A DNA stretch of 64,000 nt from Flavobacteriia bacterium (GCA_947450325.1 CANFUT010000006.1:62001-126000), one strand, 5' to 3'; shown: positions 41,038 to 50,505, numbered from the stretch's first letter. Notes: generated by a model not told the origin, from the letters alone. Numbers and translations: made by a program.

Positions 41038-43941
41038 TTGATTTTAAAAATATATAGCAGATTACCTTTTGTAGTTTTTTTACTATTTACTTCTTTTTTG
41101 TGCGTAAATTTTGCACATGCTCAATTACTTGAACCACAACCTAAGTTTCATCATTATACCGTTGAAGATGGATTACCAAGTTCTGAAACATACTATATAC
41201 ATCAAGATAAAAAAGGATTTATTTGGATTTGTACGGATCGAGGTGTCGTTCGGTTTGATGGATATAAATTTAAGTTATTTACTAAAGCACAAGGATTAAC
41301 AGATAATGTTGTTTTTAAAATCTATGAAGATTTTAAAGGCAGGATTTGGTTTTTGACTTACAATTCTAAGTTGTGTTACTTTGAGAATAATAAAATAGTT
41401 CAGTATAAATACAACCATTTAATTGAGAAAAACGGACTGGGTTTTATTGCAGTAAATAAGAATTTATATGTTGATTCCAAAGAAACAATTTATTTTTCTG
41501 AGTTATTTAATGGTTTAACCATCATTGATAAAAAAGGACGAATTCTAGATGAGTATCCAAAAAGTGGGATGACAATCACAAAAAGGAATAATCAAATTTT
41601 CTGGACTTTTAAATTGACGCTTGAAGTAATTAAAAAGGGAGAAGCAATTAAGGTTTTTAATGACAACGGACAACATTTAGTTGAGGTATCTTCAATCATG
41701 GCAAATAGTAGGATATCAGTTTCTAGTTCTAAGGCTGGAGACTTGATTTTACTGGAAGGAAAATTATTTAATTTGAAAACCAATCAGCTAGACGCAAAAA
41801 TAGATGATGCAATCTCAATCAAAATTATCGATAATTCTTTATGGATTGGAAGATTAAAAGGGGGAGTCTATCATTTTCCGGATGTCAATAATCTATCAGT
41901 TTATTCAAATTATTTAAAGAAATATTCAGTTACATCTATAATAAAGGATGATGAAGGAGGTTATTGGTTTTCAACACTTGAGAAAGGAATTTTTTATTCG
42001 CCTTCCATGGCTATTAAAAATTATAGTTTGGATGAAGGATTAATTGACGATGAAGTTAGTAGTATTGCAGGTATCGATGATAATATTTATATCGGTTATT
42101 TAACAGGGAAATGGCAAAATATCTTTTATCCATCATATTCTAATTATTTTAAAAAAAGCAATTTCCGCACAGTATTAGGCAATTCGCAGGACGAAATTTA
42201 TATTTCGACAGTTAATACTCAAAAATTAATTTCTGGAAAACTTTCTAAAAATATTTTCGGGGTTTGGTCAGCAGATTTCTTTTATAGAGCGCCAAACATG
42301 TATTTTGGAAACCAAGGAATTTATAAGGTAAATCTTAAAGGAAATATCACGGAGTTGTATCATCATAGTCTGGATAACACTCATGATAAAAAGAACCAAA
42401 TTCAAACCCTCATGGTTGATCCTTCACAAAAGGTTTGGGTTGGAACATTGAAAGGATTGTTTTTCTTGGATGGCAAGCGTCTGTCTAACAATGGTTTGAA
42501 AGAACCGCTTTTTAGAGTAAGGGTTTCTGATCTCATTTATCATCCACAGTGTAAATGCGTAGCGGCTACAAGGGGAGAAGGGATTTATCTTTTTGATAAA
42601 GGAAAAATTTTTAAGTCCCTAACAACCAAGGATGGTTTATTGAGCAACATCATAAATGTTTTGTATTTAGACAAAGAAAATGGGATTTGGATTGGGACAA
42701 GTAAAGGGTTGAATTATATTAGATTGGATAAAAAAGGGGGATTAATTGTGGAATCATTTACTATTTTTCATGGACTTTGTTCAAACGAAATTACTTCTTT
42801 ATATCGAAACAATCATTTGGTTTATGTTGCTACTAAAAATGGAATTTCTGTGATAAATCTTTCACAATTCAGACGGAATAATAAATTCAATAAATTTTCA
42901 ATCACAAATTTTGAATCTACAAATCATTTGCTCAATCCATTAAAATTTAATGTTCTACGTCCAAATCAATCATTAATAAAAATTTCATTTAGAAATGATA
43001 ACTACAGAACGCTACAATCAGGTTTGTATAAATATCGATTTAATAAAAATAACAAATGGATCACGACCTCAATTCCTGATATCGCGCTTATAAATCCGAT
43101 TCCAGGTAAATATAATTTGGAGGTAAAGTATCAAAATGAAGATGGAATTTGGTCTAAGCCACAACACATTTTGTATTTTGCGATTGAAGATTATTTCTAC
43201 AACAAGCCTTTATTTTTGTTTTTGATAGTGGTAATCTTTGGTATTATAGTTTACTTAATTTTTAGATTCCGAATTAAACAAATTAAGAAGAAACATCAAT
43301 TGAATAGTAAGATTAATCAATTAGAGCAAAGGGCTTTACAAGCACAAATGAATCCACATTTTATTTTTAATGCATTGAATTCAATTCAAAGTTTTTTGGT
43401 TTTCGAAGAGAATATTAAAGCAGAAAAGTATTTACTTACATTTTCACAATTGATTCGTCAGACTTTGACAAATTCACGAGAACCAAATATTTCGATTCAA
43501 AATGAAATTGATATTTTAGAGAAATATCTCGATTTGGAAAGGATGAGATTTAGAGAAAAATTCAATTATGCGATTCATCTAGAATTGAATAACAATGAAT
43601 TGAACAAGAAAATCCCGAATATGTTGATTCAGCCTTTTGTTGAAAATTCTGTAATTCATGGATTTTCAACACTTGAATCAGGGGGTAAAATTGATATTTT
43701 ATTAGAATCGGTGGATGAAAATCAAATAAGGTGCACCATTAAGGATAATGGAATTGGAAGAAAAAAATCAATGCAACAATCAAATAAAAATCACGTTTCA
43801 TTTGCTACAACCATTACAGAGGAAAGGTTGATGGCATTTGAAAAAAAACATCGAGTTCATTTCAGTATTGAAACAATAGATATTGAAAATGAGGATGGTA
43901 CAACAGGAACTAAAGTAATTATAAATCTACCTTTAATTTAA
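41038..43941 (+). CDS. Sensor histidine kinase with beta-propeller sensor (LytS-type His_kinase domain)
   Basis: 967 residues from a TTG at 41038; a stop lies in frame 6 bases upstream and no early ATG exists, so TTG (or the next ATT) must be used. A signal peptide (F-A-H-A-Q) precedes two-component regulator propeller repeats (about 35-640; T-V-E-D-G-L-P-S-S, K-G-F-I-W-I-C-T-D-R-G-V-V-R-F-D-G-Y), a Y_Y_Y domain (about 640-715), one membrane helix (723-743), and a LytS-type kinase domain with Q-M-N-P-H-F-I-F-N-A-L-N (His774) and D-N-G-I-G-R. It senses a periplasmic signal and phosphorylates the regulator encoded 7 bases downstream. Confidence 0.94.
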   Translation: MILKIYSRLPFVVFLLFTSFLCVNFAHAQLLEPQPKFHHYTVEDGLPSSETYYIHQDKKGFIWICTDRGVVRFDGYKFKLFTKAQGLTDNVVFKIYEDFKGRIWFLTYNSKLCYFENNKIVQYKYNHLIEKNGLGFIAVNKNLYVDSKETIYFSELFNGLTIIDKKGRILDEYPKSGMTITKRNNQIFWTFKLTLEVIKKGEAIKVFNDNGQHLVEVSSIMANSRISVSSSKAGDLILLEGKLFNLKTNQLDAKIDDAISIKIIDNSLWIGRLKGGVYHFPDVNNLSVYSNYLKKYSVTSIIKDDEGGYWFSTLEKGIFYSPSMAIKNYSLDEGLIDDEVSSIAGIDDNIYIGYLTGKWQNIFYPSYSNYFKKSNFRTVLGNSQDEIYISTVNTQKLISGKLSKNIFGVWSADFFYRAPNMYFGNQGIYKVNLKGNITELYHHSLDNTHDKKNQIQTLMVDPSQKVWVGTLKGLFFLDGKRLSNNGLKEPLFRVRVSDLIYHPQCKCVAATRGEGIYLFDKGKIFKSLTTKDGLLSNIINVLYLDKENGIWIGTSKGLNYIRLDKKGGLIVESFTIFHGLCSNEITSLYRNNHLVYVATKNGISVINLSQFRRNNKFNKFSITNFESTNHLLNPLKFNVLRPNQSLIKISFRNDNYRTLQSGLYKYRFNKNNKWITTSIPDIALINPIPGKYNLEVKYQNEDGIWSKPQHILYFAIEDYFYNKPLFLFLIVVIFGIIVYLIFRFRIKQIKKKHQLNSKINQLEQRALQAQMNPHFIFNALNSIQSFLVFEENIKAEKYLLTFSQLIRQTLTNSREPNISIQNEIDILEKYLDLERMRFREKFNYAIHLELNNNELNKKIPNMLIQPFVENSVIHGFSTLESGGKIDILLESVDENQIRCTIKDNGIGRKKSMQQSNKNHVSFATTITEERLMAFEKKHRVHFSIETIDIENEDGTTGTKVIINLPLI

Positions 43942-43948
43942 TTTACAT

Positions 43949-44695
43949 ATGCATACCGCAGTTATTATAGATGATGAATTTGACGCAAGAAGAATAATAA
44001 AAAAATATTTAGAGAGGTATTATCCTACCGTACGCTGTGTAGCTGAAGCAGACTCAGTGGAAGCTGGGGTGAAGATTGTCAATCAATTACAGCCTGAAAT
44101 TTTGTTTCTTGATATCAAATTGGGCGATGGAACAGGTTTTGATTTAATTGATCAGTTGCAAAATTACATTCCTAAAATTGTATTTACGACTGCCTTTGAT
44201 GAGTTTGCAGTCAAAGCCTTTAGATATCATGCTATTGATTATTTGTTAAAACCAATTGATCCAGATATTTTTGTGGTTGCTGTTAAAAATTTAATAGAAC
44301 AAAAAGGAACTCAAAAAAAGGAAGCTTGGGAAATTATTTTAAATCAGGTGAAAAATACGGAAAGAAAAATAGGAATTCCAACAGTTGATGGTGTGAAGTT
44401 TATTTCGATAGAAAATATCATTTATTTTGAGGCAGATGGATCCTATTGTAAATTGTATTTTAAAGATGCCAAGCAAATGACCATATCGAAACCTTTGAGG
44501 TATTTTGAAGATAAACTGATAGATGAAAAATCTTTCATTCGGCCGCACAAATCTTTTTTGGTTAATTTAAAATTTGTGGAGGAATATCAAAAAAGCGATG
44601 GTGGTTTTTTGAAACTCCATTCAAATAAAATAATACCTATTTCAAGGAATAAAAAGGAAGAAATACTCAATAGTCTAGACGAATATTTTATGTGA
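43949..44695 (+). CDS. LytTR-family response regulator
   Basis: 248 residues. The receiver domain shows I-I-D-D-E-F-D-A-R, phosphorylated Asp55 in L-F-L-D-I-K-L-G-D-G, T-T-A-F-D-E-F and D-Y-L-L-K-P-I-D. The C-terminal half is a LytTR DNA-binding domain (I-E-N-I-I-Y-F-E-A-D-G-S-Y-C-K-L-Y, then F-I-R-P-H-K-S-F-L-V-N-L). It follows the kinase gene by 7 bases, a standard cognate pair. Its target sites are not evident in the window. Confidence 0.96.
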   Translation: MHTAVIIDDEFDARRIIKKYLERYYPTVRCVAEADSVEAGVKIVNQLQPEILFLDIKLGDGTGFDLIDQLQNYIPKIVFTTAFDEFAVKAFRYHAIDYLLKPIDPDIFVVAVKNLIEQKGTQKKEAWEIILNQVKNTERKIGIPTVDGVKFISIENIIYFEADGSYCKLYFKDAKQMTISKPLRYFEDKLIDEKSFIRPHKSFLVNLKFVEEYQKSDGGFLKLHSNKIIPISRNKKEEILNSLDEYFM

Positions 44696-44770
44696 TTTGT
44701 TTGATTTTTGTCTAAAAACGACACTTTAGAAACTAAGATTACCATTTCACAAGAATTTTTATTTTAAATA

Positions 44771-44814
44771 GCAGGAAAATCCGACCTTTAGGTTGTATTT
44801 GAAATTAACCCTGC
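44771..44814 (+). other. Potential folded RNA element downstream of the response regulator
   Basis: GCAGG (44771-44775) pairs with CCTGC (44810-44814). Inside, a 5-pair hairpin (44782-44786 with 44791-44795, one G-U) carries a TTTA loop. It is the only G+C-containing structured segment in the interval and matches no RNA family I can name. Confidence 0.3.
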
Positions 44815-44827
44815 CAAAAAGTATAAT

Positions 44828-44889
44828 TTTATTGATATGAAAATATACTCAGTAATTTCAACCACCTATATTTGTTGAATATCAATAAA
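44828..44889. repeat. 11-bp perfect inverted repeat with 40-nt spacer
   Basis: TTTATTGATAT (44828-44838) and ATATCAATAAA (44879-44889). The spacer contains TATATTTG (44867-44874), a perfect -7 promoter element, with no -33 TTG at normal distance. Confidence 0.55.
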
Positions 44890-44898
44890 TGTAATTTT

Positions 44899-44928
44899 AA
44901 AGACTGTTTATTTTAAACAGTCTTTTTT
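44899..44928 (+). terminator. Terminator downstream of the LytTR operon or of a short transcript
   Basis: Perfect 12-pair stem (44899-44910 with 44914-44925), loop TTT, then T's. It lies about 200 bases after the response regulator stop and about 25 bases after a -7-like element. Confidence 0.88.
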
Positions 44929-44944
44929 TATTTCATAATGGGAC

Positions 44945-44974
44945 AAAAAAAAGAGCTTTTCAGCTCTTTTTTTT
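44945..44974 (-). terminator. Terminator of the RRM protein gene
   Basis: Thirteen-pair stem (44945-44957 with 44962-44974) including A/T tracts. Read on the minus strand the loop is GAAA and T's follow, so it fits the RRM gene that stops at 44981; it could also act on the plus strand. Confidence 0.85.
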
Positions 44975-44980
44975 CTTATT

Positions 44981-45520
44981 TCAGTAGTCATCGTCGTCGT
45001 CATAATCGAAGCGTGGTTTTTTGCCACTTTTCTTGTATGCTTCCATTTTGTGCGTTTTTGGTTTTGATTCAGATTTTTTACTCAATGGAGCTTCTTTTTT
45101 TCTACCTTCAGTTTTAATATTTTCAGGTGCGACAAAGGGATTGAAAGCAACGGGTGGATCAACTTTTTTATACTCGTTATTCAAAGGTTTATCATTTGAA
45201 CGAGCAAACGGTTTTCTTTCAGTTGAAAAATCCTTTTTAGGGTTATTTGAGAAATCTCTTTTTGGTCGATTATCTTCTCTACTTTCAGCTTGTTTTACTG
45301 CAATTTCTCTGCCATGCATGGTCAAACCGTCTAAGGATTTAATAGCTTCTTGAGCTTCCTCATCGTTTTCCATTTCAATAAAGGCAAAACCTTTAGATTT
45401 ACCCGTTTCTTTATCTGTGGCTAAAGAAGCTTTATTCACTTGACCGAATTGCTCAAAAGCACTTTTTAATTCTTCTTGAGTAACGCCATAGTCCAATCTG
45501 GCAACAAAAATATTCGTCAT
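44981..45520 (-). CDS. RNA-binding protein with one RRM domain
   Basis: 179 residues. The N-terminal 80 residues are an RRM: RNP2 I-F-V-A-R-L, RNP1 K-G-F-A-F-I-E-M, and E-A-I-K-S-L-D-G. The remaining 100 residues are basic and low-complexity (Arg, Lys, Asn, Pro), ending in an acidic F-D-Y-D-D-D-D-D-Y tail. This is like the bacterial RRM proteins found in cyanobacteria and Bacteroidetes, thought to bind mRNA and some to be cold-induced. It has a terminator and a leader hairpin, and no operon partner. Confidence 0.93.
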   Translation of the reverse strand: MTNIFVARLDYGVTQEELKSAFEQFGQVNKASLATDKETGKSKGFAFIEMENDEEAQEAIKSLDGLTMHGREIAVKQAESREDNRPKRDFSNNPKKDFSTERKPFARSNDKPLNNEYKKVDPPVAFNPFVAPENIKTEGRKKEAPLSKKSESKPKTHKMEAYKKSGKKPRFDYDDDDDY

Positions 45521-45533
45521 ATATAATTAAAAA

Positions 45534-45553
45534 TAAGGAGATTTAACTCCTTA
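45534..45553 (-). promoter_or_regulatory. Leader hairpin before the RRM protein gene
   Basis: TAAGGAG (45534-45540) and CTCCTTA (45547-45553) form a perfect 7-pair stem with a 6-nt loop. On the minus strand it is 13 bases upstream of the ATG and is followed by TTTTT, so it could act as an attenuator, or mask the SD-like AAGGAG in its 5' arm. Confidence 0.45.
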
Positions 45554-45695
45554 ACTTGTTTCAGCAAATTATTTTAAATAAACTTATCGCTTCGAAAGTA
45601 ATAAATTTTTGATTTCTTACCAAAAGTACTAAAAAAAAATATCTTAAATCAATTTCAAGGCAAATTAACTATATTCGTATTCCAAAAAAAAATAA

Positions 45696-47168
45696 ATGAG
45701 TCCATTACTGATAGCAGCAGTTTTAATCACCTATTTTACAGTGCTAATTTTGATTGCAAATTTGACGTCAAAAAATGCAACATCTGAAACTTTTTTTTCT
45801 GGAAATAAGGAAAGTAAGTGGTATTTAGTTGCTTTTGGGATGATTGGAACATCATTGTCGGGTGTAACTTTTATCTCCGTTCCAGGTTCGGTTGGTGCTG
45901 GAGGATTTTATTATTATCAGCTAGTTCTTGGTTTTTTTATTGGATATTTCGTTGTAGCCTATGTACTACTTCCGCTTTATTATAAGTACAATTTAACGTC
46001 TATCTATCGCTTTTTAGAATATCGACTCGGATTCACTGCTTATAAATGGGGTGCAGGATATTTTATTTTATCGAGATCTTTGGGTGCTACAGTGAGATTG
46101 TATTTGGTTATCAATGTGATGCAAATTTTTGTGTTGGACGAATTAGGAATTCCATTTTGGTTAACTACCGTACTGACGATGATGATGATCATTATTTACA
46201 CTTTCAAAGGAGGAGTAAAAACCATCGTTTGGACAGATACGTTACAGACTTTTTTCATGCTTTTGGCTTTAGTTGTCTGTATCATTTCAATCAAAGAAGC
46301 TTTACATTGGAATTGGTCTACAATCTGGAAAGATATGGAAAACAGTGATATGACCAAACTTTGGAGTACGGATTTTCATCAAAAAGACCATTTTTTAAAA
46401 CATATTTTAGGCGGTGCATTTATTACAATTACGATGACTGGACTTGATCAAGAAATGATGCAGAAAAATATCAGTGTAAAAACATTGAAAGACGCACAAA
46501 AAAACATCATTACTTTTAGTTTTGTACTATTGATTGTCAATGCTTTGTTTCTACTTTTAGGAGGGATTTTATATGTTTTCGCTAAAAAGAATGGTTGGGA
46601 GTTTGCTCCTGATGATATGTTTCCTTCGATAATTCAACAACATTTACCGCAAGGTATTTTCTTAATTTTTATTATTGGATTGATTTCGGCGCTTTTTCCG
46701 TCAGTTGATGGCGCAATTACTGCATTGACATCTACTTTTTGCATCGATATTTTAGGCTTTCACAGAAGAAAAGACATGAACGAGGAACAAAAAAATAGTT
46801 TGAGAAAGAAAATTCACATTGGATTTGCCATACTTTTTACGCTTTTGGTTTTCTTCTTCAAATGGAAAAATGATAAGAGTATCATTGATTTAGTGTTTAT
46901 TATTGCAGCATACACTTATGGACCGCTGCTTGGACTATTTTCATTTGGAATAGTTACAAAGAGATCAATCAACAATACATTTGTTCCAATTATCTGTATT
47001 TTATCGCCAGTAATTTGCTATTTATTAGACCATAATTCAAAAGCGTTGTTTGGTGGTTATGTTTTTGGAAATGAAATACTTATTTTGAATGGTACATTTA
47101 CATTTTTAGGTTTGTACCTAATATCTAAAAAAGGAAATCCTGCTGAAATTCAATCATTAAAAGTTTGA
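45696..47168 (+). CDS. Sodium:solute symporter (SSS) family protein
   Basis: 490 residues with about 13 membrane helices. Family marks are G-T-S-L-S-G-V-T-F-I-S-V-P-G, Y-R-F-L-E-Y-R-L-G, Y-T-F-K-G-G-V-K-T-I-V-W-T-D near helix 5, and GLISALFPSVDGAITALTST in a late helix. These transporters couple Na+ influx to uptake of sugars, amino acids, sialic acid or other solutes; the substrate cannot be assigned. It is followed 1 base later by the GlmU-like gene, an arrangement that may be simple cotranscription. Confidence 0.93.
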   Translation: MSPLLIAAVLITYFTVLILIANLTSKNATSETFFSGNKESKWYLVAFGMIGTSLSGVTFISVPGSVGAGGFYYYQLVLGFFIGYFVVAYVLLPLYYKYNLTSIYRFLEYRLGFTAYKWGAGYFILSRSLGATVRLYLVINVMQIFVLDELGIPFWLTTVLTMMMIIIYTFKGGVKTIVWTDTLQTFFMLLALVVCIISIKEALHWNWSTIWKDMENSDMTKLWSTDFHQKDHFLKHILGGAFITITMTGLDQEMMQKNISVKTLKDAQKNIITFSFVLLIVNALFLLLGGILYVFAKKNGWEFAPDDMFPSIIQQHLPQGIFLIFIIGLISALFPSVDGAITALTSTFCIDILGFHRRKDMNEEQKNSLRKKIHIGFAILFTLLVFFFKWKNDKSIIDLVFIIAAYTYGPLLGLFSFGIVTKRSINNTFVPIICILSPVICYLLDHNSKALFGGYVFGNEILILNGTFTFLGLYLISKKGNPAEIQSLKV

Positions 47169-47169
47169 C

Positions 47170-48300
47170 ATGAAAATTCTATTGCACGACAATCAATTAC
47201 ACTTACGTTTTGCGCCATTGACATTGACTAGGCCAGTCGGAAATATGCGCATGGGAATATTAACCAACGACGAAAGGTGGCAATTTCTTCTTCCTGATGC
47301 GGAAATATTTTTTGCTACAGAAAAGTATCTTACTACAAAGTTTAGGTCAATCGAAAATGTGGATTTAATAGTGAATGCAGCAGTTATTCCAACAAGAGAA
47401 ATGGTTGATGCATCTTTGAATTTGAATGCTGGAGAAGTTTTGAGTAAAGGAAATCAATGGTTGGTTAAAAAAGGCGCAAATGCAGTAAAAACAATTGAAT
47501 TTGAGGGAAGTTTGATTATTCTTGAAAATCGTTGGGATATTTACCAATACAACGGCTTGGTTTTGAAGTCAGATTTTGATTTAATCACAAATGGTAGAGT
47601 TTCTCAACCACTTTCTGAAACGAATACTGTTATCGGAGATAAAAATCTAGTTTTTTTAGAGGAAGGAGCACAAGTTGAAGCTAGTATTTTAAATGTCAAA
47701 GAAGGACCGATTTATATTGGTAAAAATGCTGAAATAATGGAAGGATCGGCAGTTCGTGGCGCTTTGGCACTTTGCGAATCCGCTGGATTAAAGCTCTCGA
47801 CGAAAGTTTATGGACCGACCACACTTGGTCCACATTGTAAAGTAGGGGGAGAGGTTAACAATGTTGTTTTTCAGGCTTATTCAAATAAAGGACATGATGG
47901 ATTTTTAGGGAATTCTGTAGTTGGCGAATGGTGTAATTTAGGTGCAGATACAAATTCATCGAACTTAAAAAATAATTACAGCAAAGTGAGTGCATATTCG
48001 TACGAAACTGGAAAAATTGAAAAAACAGATGTTCAATTTATGGGATTAATTATGGGTGATCATAGTAAATCGGGAATCAATACGATGTTCAATACTGCAA
48101 CAGTAGTAGGGGTTTCAGCGAATATTTATGGTGCTGATTTTCCAGACAAAGTAATAGATTCTTTTGTTTGGGGAGGCGCTGCTGGATTTGTTCCATTTAA
48201 ATTAGATAAAGCCATTGAAGTGGCAAAAGCGATGATGTCAAGACGCCATGTTGAATTTACAACAGGTGATTTGGAAATTTTTACTCACTTATCTAAATAA
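47170..48300 (+). CDS. GlmU-like sugar-phosphate nucleotidyltransferase/acetyltransferase
   Basis: 376 residues. The N-terminus (FAPLTLTRPVGNMRMGIL) is the divergent nucleotidyltransferase start found in the Bacteroidetes alternative GlmU family; the C-terminal half from about residue 150 is a left-handed beta helix with hexapeptide repeats (I-Y-I-G-K-N-A-E-I, T-T-L-G-P-H-C-K-V-G-G-E-V, W-C-N-L-G-A-D-T-N-S-S-N-L-K-N-N). It probably makes UDP-GlcNAc from glucosamine-1-phosphate for peptidoglycan and LPS, in the cytoplasm. It starts one base after the symporter stop. Confidence 0.87.
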   Translation: MKILLHDNQLHLRFAPLTLTRPVGNMRMGILTNDERWQFLLPDAEIFFATEKYLTTKFRSIENVDLIVNAAVIPTREMVDASLNLNAGEVLSKGNQWLVKKGANAVKTIEFEGSLIILENRWDIYQYNGLVLKSDFDLITNGRVSQPLSETNTVIGDKNLVFLEEGAQVEASILNVKEGPIYIGKNAEIMEGSAVRGALALCESAGLKLSTKVYGPTTLGPHCKVGGEVNNVVFQAYSNKGHDGFLGNSVVGEWCNLGADTNSSNLKNNYSKVSAYSYETGKIEKTDVQFMGLIMGDHSKSGINTMFNTATVVGVSANIYGADFPDKVIDSFVWGGAAGFVPFKLDKAIEVAKAMMSRRHVEFTTGDLEIFTHLSK

Positions 48301-48304
48301 GAGG

Positions 48305-48334
48305 AATAAAAAAGCCCTGCAAAAAGCAAGGCTT
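48305..48334 (-). terminator. Terminator of the lipocalin-like gene
   Basis: AAGCC (48312-48316) pairs with GGCTT (48330-48334), extended by TGC/GCA beyond one mismatch, loop AAAAA. On the minus strand it is followed by T's. Confidence 0.8.
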
Positions 48335-48341
48335 GAATTGA

Positions 48342-48764
48342 TTATTGAAGTTTCTCAAAAGTTAGAATTTCAATGTCTTCGAACGTAATTCCTTCTTTTG
48401 TTTTGATTCTTTTTTGATTGAGCGTTACGGTATTGTCTATATTGAAGGTGTAGATGTACTGATTTTTTTCAGTCTTTTCTTTTCCAATGTAGATAGAATT
48501 TCCTTCTACATAGTATTTTTTCTTTTCTTTGGTTTTTCCATTGTCTTCAATGACTGTAAGTTTATCGTCTACCATAAACTCATAAATCTTTTTGTTTGGT
48601 TTGTAGTTTTTCTCGAATCCTTCTTGCAATTTTCCGTTTTCGAGTTTTTGAACAATTTTGGATTTTAATTGCCATTTGCCTAAAAATGGATTTGCCATCA
48701 TTCGGAAATTGAGTGAAATAGCTAAAGCAGCTACAGCAAATAAGATAAAAGTGAATTTTTTCAT
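48342..48764 (-). CDS. Exported lipocalin-like protein
   Basis: 140 residues with a signal peptide. The mature part starts F-L-G-K-W-Q-L-K-S-K, a typical lipocalin-like beginning, then beta strands (I-Y-E-F-M-V-D-D-K-L-T-V-I, K-K-K-Y-Y-V-E-G-N-S-I-Y-I) ending I-E-I-L-T-F-E-K. A single small beta barrel is likely; the ligand is unknown. It lies 10 bases after the M3 peptidase gene on the same strand and is probably cotranscribed with it. Confidence 0.78.
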   Translation of the reverse strand: MKKFTFILFAVAALAISLNFRMMANPFLGKWQLKSKIVQKLENGKLQEGFEKNYKPNKKIYEFMVDDKLTVIEDNGKTKEKKKYYVEGNSIYIGKEKTEKNQYIYTFNIDNTVTLNQKRIKTKEGITFEDIEILTFEKLQ

Positions 48765-48774
48765 TTGGTCATTA

Positions 48775-50490
48775 TTAATTAAGTAAATTGTCTAGTTCTG
48801 TTTTCAAAAATTGTGCTAAATCTTGAATATATCTTTCAGAGAAATTAAATTCAATACCAGCCGTTTGATAAATTTCAGGAATTTGCTCGGTATAACCTAA
48901 TTTAAGCGCATTTTTATACTGTTGAATAGTTTTAGGTAAATCAGTTTTGCTGTTCTTCCAAATCGCCAATGCGCCTAACTGAGCGATTCCATATTCGATG
49001 TAATAAAATGGCACTTCAAATAAATGTAATTGTCGTTGCCAAGATCTAGATTTAAATTCTTCATAGCCAGTCCAATCAACTAATCCTGTTCCATAATCTT
49101 TAGAGATTTTTTCCCATTGATTTTGTCTTTCTTCCACAGAATGAGTCGGGCTTTCATAAATCCAATGTTGAAATTCATCAATCGTTGCCACCCAAGGTAG
49201 AATTTTCAGAATCGTTTCTAATTGCTCAATTTTTGCTCTTTTCAAATCTTCAGCATCGTCAAAAAAGATTTCCCATTGATCCATACTTAGTAATTCCATC
49301 GACATTGAAGCTAATTCCGCTACTTCTGAAGGTAGGTTTTTGAATCCTGTAAGCGCTAAATCTCGAGATAAAAACGAGTGGATCGAATGTCCACCTTCAT
49401 GCACCATTGTTACCAAATCACGCAAAGCTCCGACAGCATTCATAAAAATAAATGGAACACCGATTTCATAAAGCGGATAGTTGTAACCTCCAGGTGATTT
49501 TCCTTCTTTCGATTCTAAATCCAAATGACCCATTTCATCCATTGTTTTAATACAATCAGCGAAATAAGGATCAATGTTTTCGAACATTTTAACAGTACCT
49601 TCCAATAATTCTTGTCCACTTCCGAAAGGTTTTAGTGCTTTTCTCCCTAAGGGATCAACTTCTAAATTCCAAGGTTTTAATTTTTCAACCCCCAATAAAT
49701 CAGCTTGTTTTTGTTGAATTTGTTTCACTAACGGAACAATGTGTTTTTTGATGGAATTGTGAAAATCGAAACAATCTTCTTTGGTGTAGTCAAATCTTCC
49801 AAGCGCGTGGAATTTGTAATCTCGGAAGTTTTTGAATCCGGCATTCAAAGCGATTTGATGTCTTTTGGCAATCAAAGAGGAAAATAATTCATCAAGTGCT
49901 TGATTGTCTTGTGCTCGTCGCTCTGAGATCAATAAAAATGCTTTTTTACGAATATTTTCATCCAAATCTTTGAGCAAAGTTGAGGCTTTTTGCATGGTCA
50001 TTTTTTCACCATCAAACTCAATCATTTGGGCTGCTGAAATGGCGCCATATTGTTGTGATTCTTCGCTTATTTCTGCTTCGATAGCGATATTTTCTGTTCT
50101 AAAAAGATCTAATTCCTTTTGAACACTTCTGAAATAAATGAAATAATCTTTTTCATCTTTCAAAGTTTCCATGAAAGGAGAATGTAGCATTTTTTGGTTC
50201 AATTCATCTTCAAATGGAGCTAATTTTGGCTGAATTTCAGTCACAAAATAAGTGTATGCATCTGTCAAAGTTTGATCGCGTGTATCAATTGTCATTTTGA
50301 TGTATCTCCATGCTGCATTTTCCTCTAGTACAGCATCAAGTTCACTTCGATTTTGCAACCACAAAATGTAATCTTCTTTGGTAACGATTTCTCGTTGTTT
50401 TAGATCGATAAAATAGGATTCAATATCTTCCCAAGTTTGGATAGAAAGGTCTTTTGCAATAAATTTTCTTTCTGGAGCCGAAATATTCAT
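48775..50490 (-). CDS. M3 family oligoendopeptidase
   Basis: 571 residues from the ATG at 50490. A longer start at 50547 would place the upstream gene's terminator inside the coding region, so it is rejected. The metallopeptidase site is H364-E-G-G-H368, with S-E-V-A-E-L-A-S-M-S-M-E following as the third-ligand region, both M3 hallmarks. There is no signal peptide, so it is a cytoplasmic enzyme that hydrolyses short peptides. The start has no obvious -7/-33 pair; it may depend on read-through past the terminator. Confidence 0.95.
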   Translation of the reverse strand: MNISAPERKFIAKDLSIQTWEDIESYFIDLKQREIVTKEDYILWLQNRSELDAVLEENAAWRYIKMTIDTRDQTLTDAYTYFVTEIQPKLAPFEDELNQKMLHSPFMETLKDEKDYFIYFRSVQKELDLFRTENIAIEAEISEESQQYGAISAAQMIEFDGEKMTMQKASTLLKDLDENIRKKAFLLISERRAQDNQALDELFSSLIAKRHQIALNAGFKNFRDYKFHALGRFDYTKEDCFDFHNSIKKHIVPLVKQIQQKQADLLGVEKLKPWNLEVDPLGRKALKPFGSGQELLEGTVKMFENIDPYFADCIKTMDEMGHLDLESKEGKSPGGYNYPLYEIGVPFIFMNAVGALRDLVTMVHEGGHSIHSFLSRDLALTGFKNLPSEVAELASMSMELLSMDQWEIFFDDAEDLKRAKIEQLETILKILPWVATIDEFQHWIYESPTHSVEERQNQWEKISKDYGTGLVDWTGYEEFKSRSWQRQLHLFEVPFYYIEYGIAQLGALAIWKNSKTDLPKTIQQYKNALKLGYTEQIPEIYQTAGIEFNFSERYIQDLAQFLKTELDNLLN

Positions 50491-50505
50491 ATCTAGATTT
50501 TGAGT

